From Paenibacillus caseinilyticus (lineage in GTDB: Bacteria; Bacillota; Bacilli; Paenibacillales; NBRC-103111), in NCBI RefSeq assembly GCF_027533645.1, contig NZ_JAQAGY010000013.1:62001-126000 (forward strand): a stretch of 64,000 nucleotides of DNA, read 5' to 3'. This document shows positions 49,153 through 57,991 of this stretch, piece after piece. How positions within the stretch are numbered: the stretch's first letter is position 1; each line of letters opens with the position of its first letter. The notes beneath the pieces are model-generated. The model ran no database searches, was not told the DNA's origin, and saw nothing but the letters and a program-made list of their open reading frames with translations. A program made the translations under genes and the position numbers.

Positions 49153-50499
49153 TTAAAAACCCGGCATTTTTTTGTCTTTCATAAGCAATCCGAATTTCTT
49201 ATCCCAAGCGGCATACACCTCTTTGGCCGTCTTGCCGCCCGCATACATGTCCTGGTACCCTTTCCACAGCTCCGAGATATCGACAGGAAGGTAGGCGTCC
49301 ATCGTCATCGTCGTCCGGTTCGTCTTCAGATACGTAGCCACGATGGCCTGCTTATACGGCGGCAGCTCCGGCGTCTGAATATCCTTGAAGTTCGATATGT
49401 ATTTGTTCGCCGTCACGATCTGCTGCCCTACGCTCTGCGAGGCCAGGTAGTCCAGGAACTTCTTGGTCTCGGCCAGATGCTTGGCTTTCTTCGGGACGAA
49501 CAATTGTCCTCCCAGCGGACTGATGCCCAGATCCGCTCCGTCGGCATAGGGAATGGCGAAGAGCCCTAGGTGCAGGTTCGGGTCCTTCTGGTAGGCGTCG
49601 TTAATGAGCCAGTCCCCCATCGCCATCATGGCGACTTCCTTCTTCAGGAATTTGCCTACTGCCATGTCGTAGCTGTCGCTGAGCACGTCCTTGTTCGTAT
49701 ATCCCTTTTTGAACAGATCCAGCTGCTGCTGCGTGATAGTCTCGAAGGCGGGAATCTCGGTCCATTTGCGCTTGTTCGTCGTCAAGTCCTCCCACAGCTT
49801 GGGATCGTTCTTCTTGGCATAATCCGCCAGAGCGGCCGCCGTCCAGATGTTCGTTGCCCAAGAATCTTTGAAGGGCATGAAGATCGGGGTAATGCCTTTG
49901 GCTTTGATTTTCTCGCAGACGTCGAGCAGCTCCGTATAATTCTTCGGAACGGACAGTCCCAGCTCCTTGAAAATATCCTCGTTGTACACCATACCCTGCT
50001 GTCCGGCATCCTGATTCAAGTGAAACGCATAGATGTGCCCGCCGGACGAGAGCACCTCCTTGTTCATCAGTCTGGAGGCCCAAGGCTCCTGATCGAGCAC
50101 CTCAAAATTTTTGCTGAGATTGAGCTCCCGCTCCGCGCTGACCAGGTTATACAGAATAAGATCCGGCACTTCGCCTACGGCCAGCTTCGTCTGCATGATG
50201 GTGGAGATTTGCTCGGAGGGAAGCATCTGGATATTGACATGAATATTCGTCTGCTTCTCGAATTCCGCGAGCAGCGCTGGATTGGCATAAGCCGCATTCT
50301 CCGAGCTTTTGCCCAGCGCGAATTCAATGGTTACCTTGCCGGATTTCGTGGAAGCGGCCTCGTCAGTGCTCCCTGCCGTGCTCCCTGCCGTGCTCCCAGT
50401 GCCTGCTCCCGGGGTCGTCCCAGATGCACAGCCCACCAAAGAAACCGCTGTCAATAGTGCCAGCGAGCCTATTGCGACGCTTCTATTGCCTGGCTTCAA
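49153..50499 (-). CDS. Extracellular sugar-binding lipoprotein (second system)
   Basis: 448 residues from a TTG start at 50499, chosen for GGAGGGG 5 nt upstream; the upstream in-frame ATG codons at 50577 and 50514 lie before or within that site. Signal peptide with lipobox SLVGCAS, then a Gly/Ser/Thr linker including STAGSTAGST. The body is a family-1 solute-binding protein (VTIEFALGKSSENA, FEKQTNIHVNIQMLPSEQ, MAMGDWLIND). It is divergent from the kinase at 50694. The sugar is unknown. Confidence 0.92.
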   Translation of the reverse strand: MKPGNRSVAIGSLALLTAVSLVGCASGTTPGAGTGSTAGSTAGSTDEAASTKSGKVTIEFALGKSSENAAYANPALLAEFEKQTNIHVNIQMLPSEQISTIMQTKLAVGEVPDLILYNLVSAERELNLSKNFEVLDQEPWASRLMNKEVLSSGGHIYAFHLNQDAGQQGMVYNEDIFKELGLSVPKNYTELLDVCEKIKAKGITPIFMPFKDSWATNIWTAAALADYAKKNDPKLWEDLTTNKRKWTEIPAFETITQQQLDLFKKGYTNKDVLSDSYDMAVGKFLKKEVAMMAMGDWLINDAYQKDPNLHLGLFAIPYADGADLGISPLGGQLFVPKKAKHLAETKKFLDYLASQSVGQQIVTANKYISNFKDIQTPELPPYKQAIVATYLKTNRTTMTMDAYLPVDISELWKGYQDMYAGGKTAKEVYAAWDKKFGLLMKDKKMPGF

Positions 50500-50623
50500 A
50501 CTGAACCCCTCCATCAATTTAATATTAGGAAACTCTTTGCAATCCCAATTATAGGTCAGCCTTCCAGCCAAGTACATGTTCGTGGTTGACAGTTGCCGTG
50601 TAATATTCTGAACCGAACCAGAC

Positions 50624-50653
50624 TTGTTAACCGCTTACATCAGGTGATATAGT
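50624..50653 (+). promoter_or_regulatory. Candidate promoter for the second sensor kinase
   Basis: TTGTTA (50624-50629), 18-bp spacer, TATAGT (50648-50653) on the plus strand, about 40 nt before the TTG start of the kinase. Confidence 0.45.
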
Positions 50654-50693
50654 AGGGGTGTTCTTCATCCCACAGGAAGGAAGGCGCACGCCA

Positions 50694-52469
50694 TTGAATC
50701 CCTTGCTCGGCAAGAAGCCGCTGCAGCTCAGCCTCCAGCACCGGCTGTTCGCCACCTTTGTCATCCTCCTGGTATTCATTCTCGGCTGCTTCCTGGTCTA
50801 TGTGAATCTCCTCGTCATCCAGCCGCTCAAGGAAAGGACTGTGCAGGACACCCTCTCAACGGCCGTCAAGGTATCCCATGATCTCGACAGCTATATCGCC
50901 ATGCAGAACCAGCTGTCCCAGCGCGTCTTGTCGAGCCGGGATATATTCACGTTCCTATATGAGGCGTTCGTCCAGAAGCCCGCTGTTACGATGGATGACC
51001 TGACTCAGAAGCGGGTGCTGAGCGATATTATGTTCCGAGCCATCGGGCCTACCCTGAATGTCCACGATATGGTGATCTACAGTCTCCAAGGCGACCAGCT
51101 CGCCTCGTATGTCGGATACAACGACCTGCCTGCACTCGGACCGGTGCTGAGCAGCGATACGTTACGCCGGTCCCTCGAAAAGAGCAGTTACATCCTCTAT
51201 GCGCCCAAAGACAAGCCGGTGTCCTTCATACGCTCCATCGTCGATGTCAACGGCACCGCCTACGGCTATCTGTCCATCCAGATGGACTCTCGTGACCTGC
51301 AGGCCTTGACAGAATCCGGTCGTACCGCTGAAGTATTCGTGATGGACGACAGCGGAGAACCCGTCTTCTCCTCTTCCGGGGCCGGGGCCGCCATGCCGAA
51401 GCCGGGCAGCGGGGAACCTGCGGGGGCAAGCGGCATCTATAAGGATCCGGCCGGCAATTATGTCGCCTATCATCCGTCGGCGGACACGGGATGGACGGTC
51501 TATGTCGTCCGGCCGGGGGAGTCCGTTCTGGGCTCGGTGAATTCCGTCAAGAATGCGGCTGTCCTGCTCCTTGTCTCCCTGGCGCTGTTCTCTTTCCTGT
51601 ACATCTACTTCACCTCCAAGAGTCTGGTGCTGCCGGTCCGGCGGATCCGCAGCCAAATTCTGCGGCTGGGCTACGGCAATCTCAGCCTCCGATTGGACAG
51701 CCGGCTGTACAATAACGAATTGCTGCTGTTGAATGAAGCGTTCCGCGAGCTGTTCGAACGGCTGCAGGCATCGGCCGAGCGGGAGAAGCTCGCGGTGCAT
51801 AAGGAAGCCATGGCGCGCCATTCCGCCTTGCAGGCGCAGATTGCTCCGCATTTTATCCACAATGTGCTCTACCTGATCAGCATCGCGGCCCAGGAGGGCA
51901 AGAAACACGCCGTCAGCGAGATGTGCAAACACTTGTCCGACAGTCTCAGGTATGTGGTCTCCTCGCCTTACGAGCATGTGACCTTAAGGGATGAAATCGA
52001 ACATACCCGGCATTACCTGGCGCTGATCGGACAGCAGTATGAAGACGATCTGGTCTGGGAGATGGACATCGATCCTTCGGCAGAAGGGATTCTGCTGCCC
52101 CGGCTGGTCATCCAGCCGTTCGTAGAGAACTGCATCCAGCATGCCTTCGATCAATCGGACCCTCCCTGGCACATCCGGATCAAGGCCAAGCTGTATAACG
52201 GACTGTGGGCGATCGAGATTTCGGATAACGGCAGCGGCTTGGAAGAGCCGAAGATCCAAGAAATTCTGGGCAGGATCAATGACTCGGACCCGGAGGGCCG
52301 AGAGACCGAGGGGATGCCGGCAGGCATCGGCAATATGGGGATCGTGAACACCGTGAGCCGTCTGAAGCTGATGTATGGCAACCGGCTCTTCTTTAATCTA
52401 TACAATCATTCCGGCGGGCAGGGCGCCTCTATCCAGATCATCGGTTCGTTGACCCGCGACTTTTATTAG
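50694..52469 (+). CDS. Membrane sensor histidine kinase, YesM-like (second system)
   Basis: 591 residues from a TTG at 50694, chosen for AGGAAGGAAGG about 9 nt upstream; a GTG at 50658 is in frame but lacks a spaced site. A membrane helix near 20-42, an extracellular sensor domain, a second helix near 287-305, then RRIRSQI (HAMP-like), the phospho-acceptor histidine in QAQIAPHFIHNVLY (near 386), the N-box QPFVENCIQHAF and DNGSGL. It is followed 32 nt later by its response regulator. Divergent orientation from the binding protein suggests it controls that transporter. Kinase family assignment is firm; the ligand is unknown. Confidence 0.92.
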   Translation: MNPLLGKKPLQLSLQHRLFATFVILLVFILGCFLVYVNLLVIQPLKERTVQDTLSTAVKVSHDLDSYIAMQNQLSQRVLSSRDIFTFLYEAFVQKPAVTMDDLTQKRVLSDIMFRAIGPTLNVHDMVIYSLQGDQLASYVGYNDLPALGPVLSSDTLRRSLEKSSYILYAPKDKPVSFIRSIVDVNGTAYGYLSIQMDSRDLQALTESGRTAEVFVMDDSGEPVFSSSGAGAAMPKPGSGEPAGASGIYKDPAGNYVAYHPSADTGWTVYVVRPGESVLGSVNSVKNAAVLLLVSLALFSFLYIYFTSKSLVLPVRRIRSQILRLGYGNLSLRLDSRLYNNELLLLNEAFRELFERLQASAEREKLAVHKEAMARHSALQAQIAPHFIHNVLYLISIAAQEGKKHAVSEMCKHLSDSLRYVVSSPYEHVTLRDEIEHTRHYLALIGQQYEDDLVWEMDIDPSAEGILLPRLVIQPFVENCIQHAFDQSDPPWHIRIKAKLYNGLWAIEISDNGSGLEEPKIQEILGRINDSDPEGRETEGMPAGIGNMGIVNTVSRLKLMYGNRLFFNLYNHSGGQGASIQIIGSLTRDFY

Positions 52470-52501
52470 ACTGTTACCTTATTCCCCGGGAGGAACCTCT
52501 C

Positions 52502-54025
52502 ATGTATCAAGCTCTGATTGCAGAGGACAGCAAGCCGATTGTGCGCCATCTGACAAGTCTGCTGGAAGCGTCGGGGCTTCCCGTGCAGGTCGCTGCCACG
52601 GCGGCGAACGGCGAAGAAGCGCTGGAGCTGTGCCGGCGCCGCCCGGTCGACATCCTGCTCACGGATATCCGGATGCCCAAGATGGACGGGCTGACGCTCA
52701 TCGCCCGGGCCAAAGAAATCAACGCCAAGCTGAAAACGGTGCTGATCAGCGGGTATAACGATTTTGAATACACCCGGAAGGCCCTGAACCTGCAGGTGTG
52801 CGATTACCTGCTGAAGCCTGTGGACCGTGCGGAACTGGTGGAAGTGATGGAGCGGATCGTTGCCCGGCTCGAGGAGGAGCGCCCAGGAGATCGTTCCGTG
52901 CTGGAGGGCATTGCTGAGCAGGGCTCCGGCGGACATCCGTTGGCACTGGATGCCGCGTTCCTGGCGGAGTCCAAGCTCCTGTGGGTGGTCCGCAGGCAGA
53001 TCTTCACGCCCCCGTGGGATCCCTTGGCACCGGCGGAGATGCAGACCAGACTGGCGGAGATCTTCGAGGGATCGCCTCACTGGCTGTTCCGGGCGCTGGA
53101 TCCCCGGGAACTGCTGGTCTTCACGAACGCTTGCTCCGCAGACCACCGCCGCCCCGCCACTCTCATGGACATGATGCAAAGCCGGTTGGAACAAGGGGGA
53201 AGGCACGTCTCTATCGCCTGCCGGCCGGAACCGGTGGACCCCAAGAATCTGGCTGCAACGTACAAAGAAATGTCCCGCCTGTTGAAAGAACGGTCCACCT
53301 TGTCCAAGCCCCTACTGCTGGATACCAGCCTTCCGCTGCCGGTACCGGCGAGCCCCGCCGAAGCAGACATGGACCGCTTGGCCGGTGTCTATACGGGCAT
53401 GATCCAGAAGCTGCAGAAAGACCGGTTCCTTCTCCAGCTCTCCGAGCAGCTGAACAACTGGGCGGACACTCCTCTTCCCGACTGCCGGCTCGAGAGCTTC
53501 GTGTACCGGCTTGCTGCCGCTTTCGAAGTCTCCTCCAGTCCGCTTGGGGAGCAGGAGCTCAGGAATTCGGCCGAGCAAGCCCGGAAGCTGCTGGAGCTGC
53601 CGAGCTACGCCAGCTTTTGCTCCCGCCTGCTCGCCTACTCTAGCGAATGCTTCGAGCGGCTGCAGGCTAGCAACCGCAAAGGCGGCAGCGAGCTCTTCCA
53701 GCACATCGAAGCGCATCTGCGGTCCAACCTGTATGCACAGGTGACCATGACCGATCTCTCGGCGAGGTTCCATGTAAGCCCCTCCTACATCTCGCGGATC
53801 GTAAAGCGTTATTCGGAGAATACGTTCGTGCAGTATTACCTCCAGCTGAAAGTACGGGAAGCCCAGAGACTCATGAAGGCGCATCCGGACATGAAGTTGA
53901 AAGACATCTCCGATGCGCTCTGCTTCCACGATCAGCACTACTTCTCGAAGGTGTTCAAGGAATATGCCGGGTGCAGTCCGTCGGAGTACAAAGCGGCGTT
54001 TCTTGTGGAGGGGCTAGAGGAGTAG
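52502..54025 (+). CDS. AraC-type response regulator, YesN-like (second system)
   Basis: 507 residues. Receiver domain with Glu8-Asp9 and phospho-acceptor Asp55 (LLTDIRMPKMDG), conserved Lys in CDYLLKPVD. An undefined middle region follows. The C-terminal AraC domain has two helix-turn-helix units (TMTDLSARFHVSPSYISRIVK and KDISDALCFHDQHYFSKVFKE). GGGAGGAA precedes the ATG. It is the partner of the kinase just upstream and a probable activator of the divergent sugar transporter. It is more typical of the family than the first system's regulator in the receiver C-terminal motif (LLKP). Confidence 0.94.
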   Translation: MYQALIAEDSKPIVRHLTSLLEASGLPVQVAATAANGEEALELCRRRPVDILLTDIRMPKMDGLTLIARAKEINAKLKTVLISGYNDFEYTRKALNLQVCDYLLKPVDRAELVEVMERIVARLEEERPGDRSVLEGIAEQGSGGHPLALDAAFLAESKLLWVVRRQIFTPPWDPLAPAEMQTRLAEIFEGSPHWLFRALDPRELLVFTNACSADHRRPATLMDMMQSRLEQGGRHVSIACRPEPVDPKNLAATYKEMSRLLKERSTLSKPLLLDTSLPLPVPASPAEADMDRLAGVYTGMIQKLQKDRFLLQLSEQLNNWADTPLPDCRLESFVYRLAAAFEVSSSPLGEQELRNSAEQARKLLELPSYASFCSRLLAYSSECFERLQASNRKGGSELFQHIEAHLRSNLYAQVTMTDLSARFHVSPSYISRIVKRYSENTFVQYYLQLKVREAQRLMKAHPDMKLKDISDALCFHDQHYFSKVFKEYAGCSPSEYKAAFLVEGLEE

Positions 54026-54073
54026 GACGTGTCTTCAATCTGTAGATTCCAGGAGACCTGATGACGCGGGGAG

Positions 54074-54706
54074 TTACTTGGATAACCAAGCCGAGGCTGC
54101 ATCATCGGCTTTGATCCAGGCATGGAGCTGTTCTAAATACAAGTAACACTCCCTGTTATGATATTGGACATTAGCCATCAAATGAACACCGGGAAAATCA
54201 CTAGAGATCATTTTCAACCACTCATCTCCTGCCGATTCTTCTTTCACATTCAAGGGAAACTCCGGGTTTAAAAATGAATGTTGTATCTTCTGAGTAACAA
54301 GAGCATCCTTGGTAGACTTTTGTAAAGAACTCCCTTTATAGCTTTCTATTTCGGTAATCCTAAAATACTTTATATCCAAAGGGAGTGCCGTGCTTTTTCT
54401 CAAGAGCATAGAGGGTGACATGTCCCCGCCATATTCCAATAGAAGCCGGTCTGCTTCTCCCTGTCCCTCAATGGCGTAAATGGAGTTCCCTTCGGATGTT
54501 CTTGCCATTTGGGATCCTCTACTCACCTCGCGAGGGACATCGACGATTTGATCTCGTATGTAAGAAGAACCATGAAAAAATATCATTTCCCCTTCTTCCA
54601 AGGCAATCTCATAGCGATTGGCATCCCAGATGAAATAAAGAACAGACATGGTCATTATTATAAGGATTGAAGCAGTAATCCATATGAATTTCTTGTTATA
54701 TACCAT
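54074..54706 (-). CDS. Hypothetical membrane-anchored protein, AT-rich
   Basis: 210 residues from the ATG at 54706, with AAAGGG 6 nt upstream. One N-terminal membrane helix (FIWITASILIIMTMSVLYFIW) followed by an extracellular or periplasmic-side hydrophilic domain. I recognise no family. Base composition is clearly more AT-rich than in the genes on both sides, and rare-for-this-window codons (ATA, TTA, AGA) are common, which suggests recent acquisition. It is convergent with the response regulator and has no neighbours that suggest a role. Confidence 0.7.
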   Translation of the reverse strand: MVYNKKFIWITASILIIMTMSVLYFIWDANRYEIALEEGEMIFFHGSSYIRDQIVDVPREVSRGSQMARTSEGNSIYAIEGQGEADRLLLEYGGDMSPSMLLRKSTALPLDIKYFRITEIESYKGSSLQKSTKDALVTQKIQHSFLNPEFPLNVKEESAGDEWLKMISSDFPGVHLMANVQYHNRECYLYLEQLHAWIKADDAASAWLSK

Positions 54707-54838
54707 ATGCAACCCTTTCCCATCCTGTAGGTGATCTATTCCAGCAAGCCTCGAGATGAGGCCTCATTTCTCAAACCATATTTTACCATAATTCCAATTT
54801 TTATTATATACTTATTCTTCAAATGAAGAATGAAGATG

Positions 54839-54880
54839 AGATCATAAAGAACGGACGATCTGATATACAGATCATCCGTT
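54839..54880 (-). terminator. Terminator after the CPBP protease
   Basis: Stem aacggacgatctg / cagatcatccgtt with one mismatch and a 5-nt loop, followed on the minus strand by CTTTATGAT. It lies about 75 nt after the protease stop. Confidence 0.55.
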
Positions 54881-54952
54881 GTCGAAAGACGGGCTGAGCA
54901 ACAGCAATCGGTCACTGTCCTTTCTCCAGTCCCCTGTCCTTCAGGCTGGCTG

Positions 54953-55873
54953 TCAACCCTCCGGCGTGCTGCCATTCCAATCGACAGGCGGCTGCTTCCT
55001 CCTCAGCGACCACCACAGCAGCACGAGCACACTCAGGACGATCGAGCCGATATACACCAGAAAATAACCGTTCGTCGATACATATTCCACCTCAACGATA
55101 GCAGAACTGTCCGGCACGACAATGTACCGGACGGTCTCCAGCCACGCCAGATGGTAGCCGATGCACATCCACAGATTCCCCGAGAGAATACGGCTGAGCT
55201 GAAGGGCCGTGCCGAACACAACCAGGGTCAGGATATATTCGAAGGTAATCGCATCCCATGTGGCGAGCCCGGCGGCGGCCAAGACCGCGATCAGCGCGAC
55301 GGGCGCAAGCACGAAGAAGATCACCTGAAGCACAAGGGCGAGCCAGCGCGGCAGACGGGTGTTCAGGTTCCGGTAGATGTACCCGCGGAAGGCCAGTTCC
55401 TCCGGCAATGCCTCATAGAACAGCGCGATCGGCAGATTGATCAGGATTAGGAGCAGCGTTGCTGCTGGCAGATGAAAAGCAACCACCCGGAGCCATCCGA
55501 GCGCGCTGCCGGTCAACAGCGCCACCCCCGCCATAGCAAAGAGCAGACCCGCCCCGAGAAGCAAATACGGCAAACCGGAAGGCAGCGGACTTAAGCCGAG
55601 GCCGCTCCAGGGCCTGCGATCGGCGAACCTTCTCAGGAGGTAGATCAGCGGGACAGCGACGCCCGTCGTAGCTACGGCGAGCAGAATCTGGATACCGGTT
55701 CTCGGCAATTGGCAGGACTCCGCGACCTGTGCGACAGCAACCGCCAAGCCCAGTGCGGCCACGAAGGAAAGCCACCCCAGGATGACCCGCCAGGGCATTC
55801 CGATTCTCCCTTCCCCGTCCCGCAGCAAGCTCCCGGCCGGCCCGCTTTGCCCTTCGTTCATTGATTTGTCCAT
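54953..55873 (-). CDS. CPBP-family intramembrane metalloprotease
   Basis: 306 residues with about eight hydrophobic segments. Motif 1, ALPEELAFRGYIYR, carries the EExxxR signature of CPBP (CAAX protease and bacteriocin-processing) enzymes, and the later segment CIGYHLAWLETVRYI supplies the conserved His. These glutamic-type membrane proteases process or degrade membrane proteins or peptides. In Firmicutes they are often linked to bacteriocin immunity. Start at the ATG 11 nt after GGGGAG. It is a single gene with no peptide precursor nearby. Confidence 0.9.
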   Translation of the reverse strand: MDKSMNEGQSGPAGSLLRDGEGRIGMPWRVILGWLSFVAALGLAVAVAQVAESCQLPRTGIQILLAVATTGVAVPLIYLLRRFADRRPWSGLGLSPLPSGLPYLLLGAGLLFAMAGVALLTGSALGWLRVVAFHLPAATLLLILINLPIALFYEALPEELAFRGYIYRNLNTRLPRWLALVLQVIFFVLAPVALIAVLAAAGLATWDAITFEYILTLVVFGTALQLSRILSGNLWMCIGYHLAWLETVRYIVVPDSSAIVEVEYVSTNGYFLVYIGSIVLSVLVLLWWSLRRKQPPVDWNGSTPEG

Positions 55874-56254
55874 GATGCATCATGCTCCCCTCTGACTGAC
55901 AAGTCGGTGCCAAACTCTATCGGGTGACCCTACTATATATAGTCCGTCTTATAGAGTTGTGTGCTGGGTACGGACCCGATTGTCAGGGGAGAGGAGGATA
56001 TCCGCCGCTGTTTCTTTCGCAGAGCGAACCTGATTGGGAAGCCAGTCTCCATCCGGCCAGCCCGCTTGCCCTTATGCAGTGTGTTGCTGTGTCGGGGATC
56101 GGTTTTCTTACAGCGGCTGCAGCGGGGATGGTATGGATTGCCGTAAAGGTGAATGAGCGAAATGGCGGCTCGACCGATCGAAACTAAATCAGTTCTGTGC
56201 GTATGCTTCCGGGAATCAGCTATTACATTCACCGGAGCGCATGCCGCCCTATGC
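55874..56254. other. Intergenic stretch without a supported gene
   Basis: No convincing coding sequence or RNA. A short plus-strand reading frame ends in one hydrophobic segment (FLTAAAAGMVWIAV) but has no ribosome site. The CPBP promoter must lie near 55880-55950, where AT content rises. Confidence 0.5.
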
Positions 56255-56290
56255 AGCAAAGGCTGCCGACCATGGTCGGCAGCCTTTGCT
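56255..56290. terminator. 36-bp perfect palindrome, likely terminator of the ABC operon
   Basis: A perfect palindrome, half-site agcaaaggctgccgacca, 7 nt after the ATPase stop. A stable hairpin forms on either strand. On the minus strand it ends in CCTTTGCT, a weak T-run. Confidence 0.7.
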
Positions 56291-56297
56291 ATAAGGG

Positions 56298-57074
56298 TTA
56301 CGCGTCTTCTCCAACGAGAGCAGGATCGGCGGTAAGCCGGGCCAAGACTGAGGCGCGCAGCGCGGCGAACTCCCCGCTCTCCCTTCGCCGGGGGCGCGGC
56401 AGCGTGACGGGCACGATCCCCCTCACACGACCGGGATGCGGTGTCATCAGCACGATGCGGTCGGCAAGGTAGACCGCTTCTTCGACATCGTGCGTCACGA
56501 GCACGAAGGTGATCCGCTCCCGCGCCCAGATCCCGAGCAGGTCGTCCTGCAGCTTGTGGCGCAGCATGGCGTCAAGGGCGGCGAACGGCTCATCCATGAG
56601 CAGCAAGCGTGGGCTCAGGCAGAGCGAGCGGGCAATCGCCACCCGCTGGCGCATGCCGCCGGAGAGCTGCTTAGGGTAGAAATCACCGCATTCCTCAAGT
56701 CCGAATAGCTGTAAGTAACGGGCTATCGTCTCCTCCCGTTCCTTCTTCCGGGTACCGCGCATCTCCAGGCCGAAGTCAATATTCTGCCGCACGGTCAGCC
56801 AGGGGAACAGCGCATAATCCTGAAAGATCAGCCCCCGCTCCGGCGAAGGGCCGGCCACCTTGCGTCCGAAAGCCTCAATCTCTCCGCTGACCGGCTTCTC
56901 CATCCCGGCGATAAGCCGGAGCAGGGTGCTCTTGCCGCAGCCGGATGGTCCGAGCAGACAGAGGAATTCTCCCTCCCGGATCCCAAGCGTGATCTCGCGG
57001 AGCACATCATTGCCGGCCGCGCGTCCTCCCTGCCGGGCGTACGAATGCGTGACTCCACGGATATCCACATGCAT
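56298..57074 (-). CDS. ABC transporter ATPase, SsuB/TauB-like
   Basis: 258 residues from the ATG at 57074, with GGGGGA 7 nt upstream. Walker A GPSGCGKST, Q-loop FQDYALFPWL, signature LSGGMRQRVAIA, Walker B LLLMDEPFAALD and H-loop VTHDVEEA. It drives uptake through the permease and binding protein upstream. The family imports nitrate, sulfonates, taurine or pyrimidine precursors. It is the last gene of the six-gene unit that includes a ferredoxin and a flavoprotein. The substrate is most likely an organosulfur compound, by the AprA-like context, but this is inferred. Confidence 0.94.
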   Translation of the reverse strand: MHVDIRGVTHSYARQGGRAAGNDVLREITLGIREGEFLCLLGPSGCGKSTLLRLIAGMEKPVSGEIEAFGRKVAGPSPERGLIFQDYALFPWLTVRQNIDFGLEMRGTRKKEREETIARYLQLFGLEECGDFYPKQLSGGMRQRVAIARSLCLSPRLLLMDEPFAALDAMLRHKLQDDLLGIWARERITFVLVTHDVEEAVYLADRIVLMTPHPGRVRGIVPVTLPRPRRRESGEFAALRASVLARLTADPALVGEDA

Positions 57075-57158
57075 GCAGGTTCCCCCTTTTTCTCCCGAAG
57101 TGATGAAACAGGGATCACATCTCCCTATGAACGAACCCATGAATCCCTCTCCGCCCCG

Positions 57159-57986
57159 CTACATCCAGCGGAGCACTTGATGCTGGATGACCCTTACCAA
57201 GGCTGAGGAGCCGAAGCCGAGCGCACCAATCGTGAACATGCCGATCATCGACTGCTTATAATCCATGAGGTGGTAAGCGGACCAGGTCGAATACCCGATG
57301 CCGAGCTGGCCCGACATCATCTCCGCGGTGATGACGCCCATCCAGGAAGCGCCGATCCCGACCGACAGCCCGGTGAAGATCTCCGGAGCCATCGCCGGAA
57401 GATAGACGCGCCATAGGGCCCGCAGCGGACCACAGCCGAGAATCCGGGCTGCCTGCACGAGCGACGGAGGCACCCGTCTTGCCGCATCCCGGGAGGAGAT
57501 CAGGATCGGGAAGAATGCTCCGATGTAAGTGATGAACAGAATGCTGCTCTCGATGGACCGGAACAGCAGCATCGCCACCGGCAGGTAGGCAATGAGCGGG
57601 ATCGGCCGGAACAGCTCCAGGTTCGTGAAGAGCGTGTCGCTGGCCGTCCGGGACAGGCCGCTGAAGAGGCCCAGCGGTACGGCGGTCACCAGCCCGAGCG
57701 CGATGCCGACGAGCACCCGGTAAGAGCTGATGCCGATGTCCTCGTAATAGGCAGCTTGACCGAGGCTCTTGGCCCAAGCCGCAAGCACATCGACGGGCCT
57801 GGGCAGATTGCCCAGCTGAAGCGGCCACATGAGATTGGCTTCCACGGCCAGATGCCACAGCAGCAGGAAGCCGAGTACAGACAAGCCGCGCAGGGCATAG
57901 GACCTGCCCCGGCCGGGAGTGTGATGCCGCACGCCCTTGCCGGGCAGCGGTGCGGCCAGTACGGCCGTATCGTTATGGCTGCTCAC
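57159..57986 (-). CDS. ABC transporter permease, SsuC/TauC-like
   Basis: 275 residues with six predicted membrane helices and the ATPase contact loop VPPSLVQAARILGCGPLRALWRV. The GIGASWMGVITAEMM segment is typical of the SsuC/NrtB/TauC permease family. It starts 5 nt after the binding-protein stop and is followed by the ATPase gene after an 84-nt spacer. Confidence 0.94.
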   Translation of the reverse strand: MSSHNDTAVLAAPLPGKGVRHHTPGRGRSYALRGLSVLGFLLLWHLAVEANLMWPLQLGNLPRPVDVLAAWAKSLGQAAYYEDIGISSYRVLVGIALGLVTAVPLGLFSGLSRTASDTLFTNLELFRPIPLIAYLPVAMLLFRSIESSILFITYIGAFFPILISSRDAARRVPPSLVQAARILGCGPLRALWRVYLPAMAPEIFTGLSVGIGASWMGVITAEMMSGQLGIGYSTWSAYHLMDYKQSMIGMFTIGALGFGSSALVRVIQHQVLRWM

Positions 57987-57991
57987 TTAGG

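Noticed and set aside
54736-54975. 79-codon minus-strand frame upstream of the AT-rich orphan gene
   Set aside because: It crosses the hairpin after the CPBP gene, has no ribosome site and mixes two base-composition zones.
55924-56187. Small plus-strand membrane protein
   Set aside because: Only one hydrophobic segment, no ribosome site, no family resemblance.
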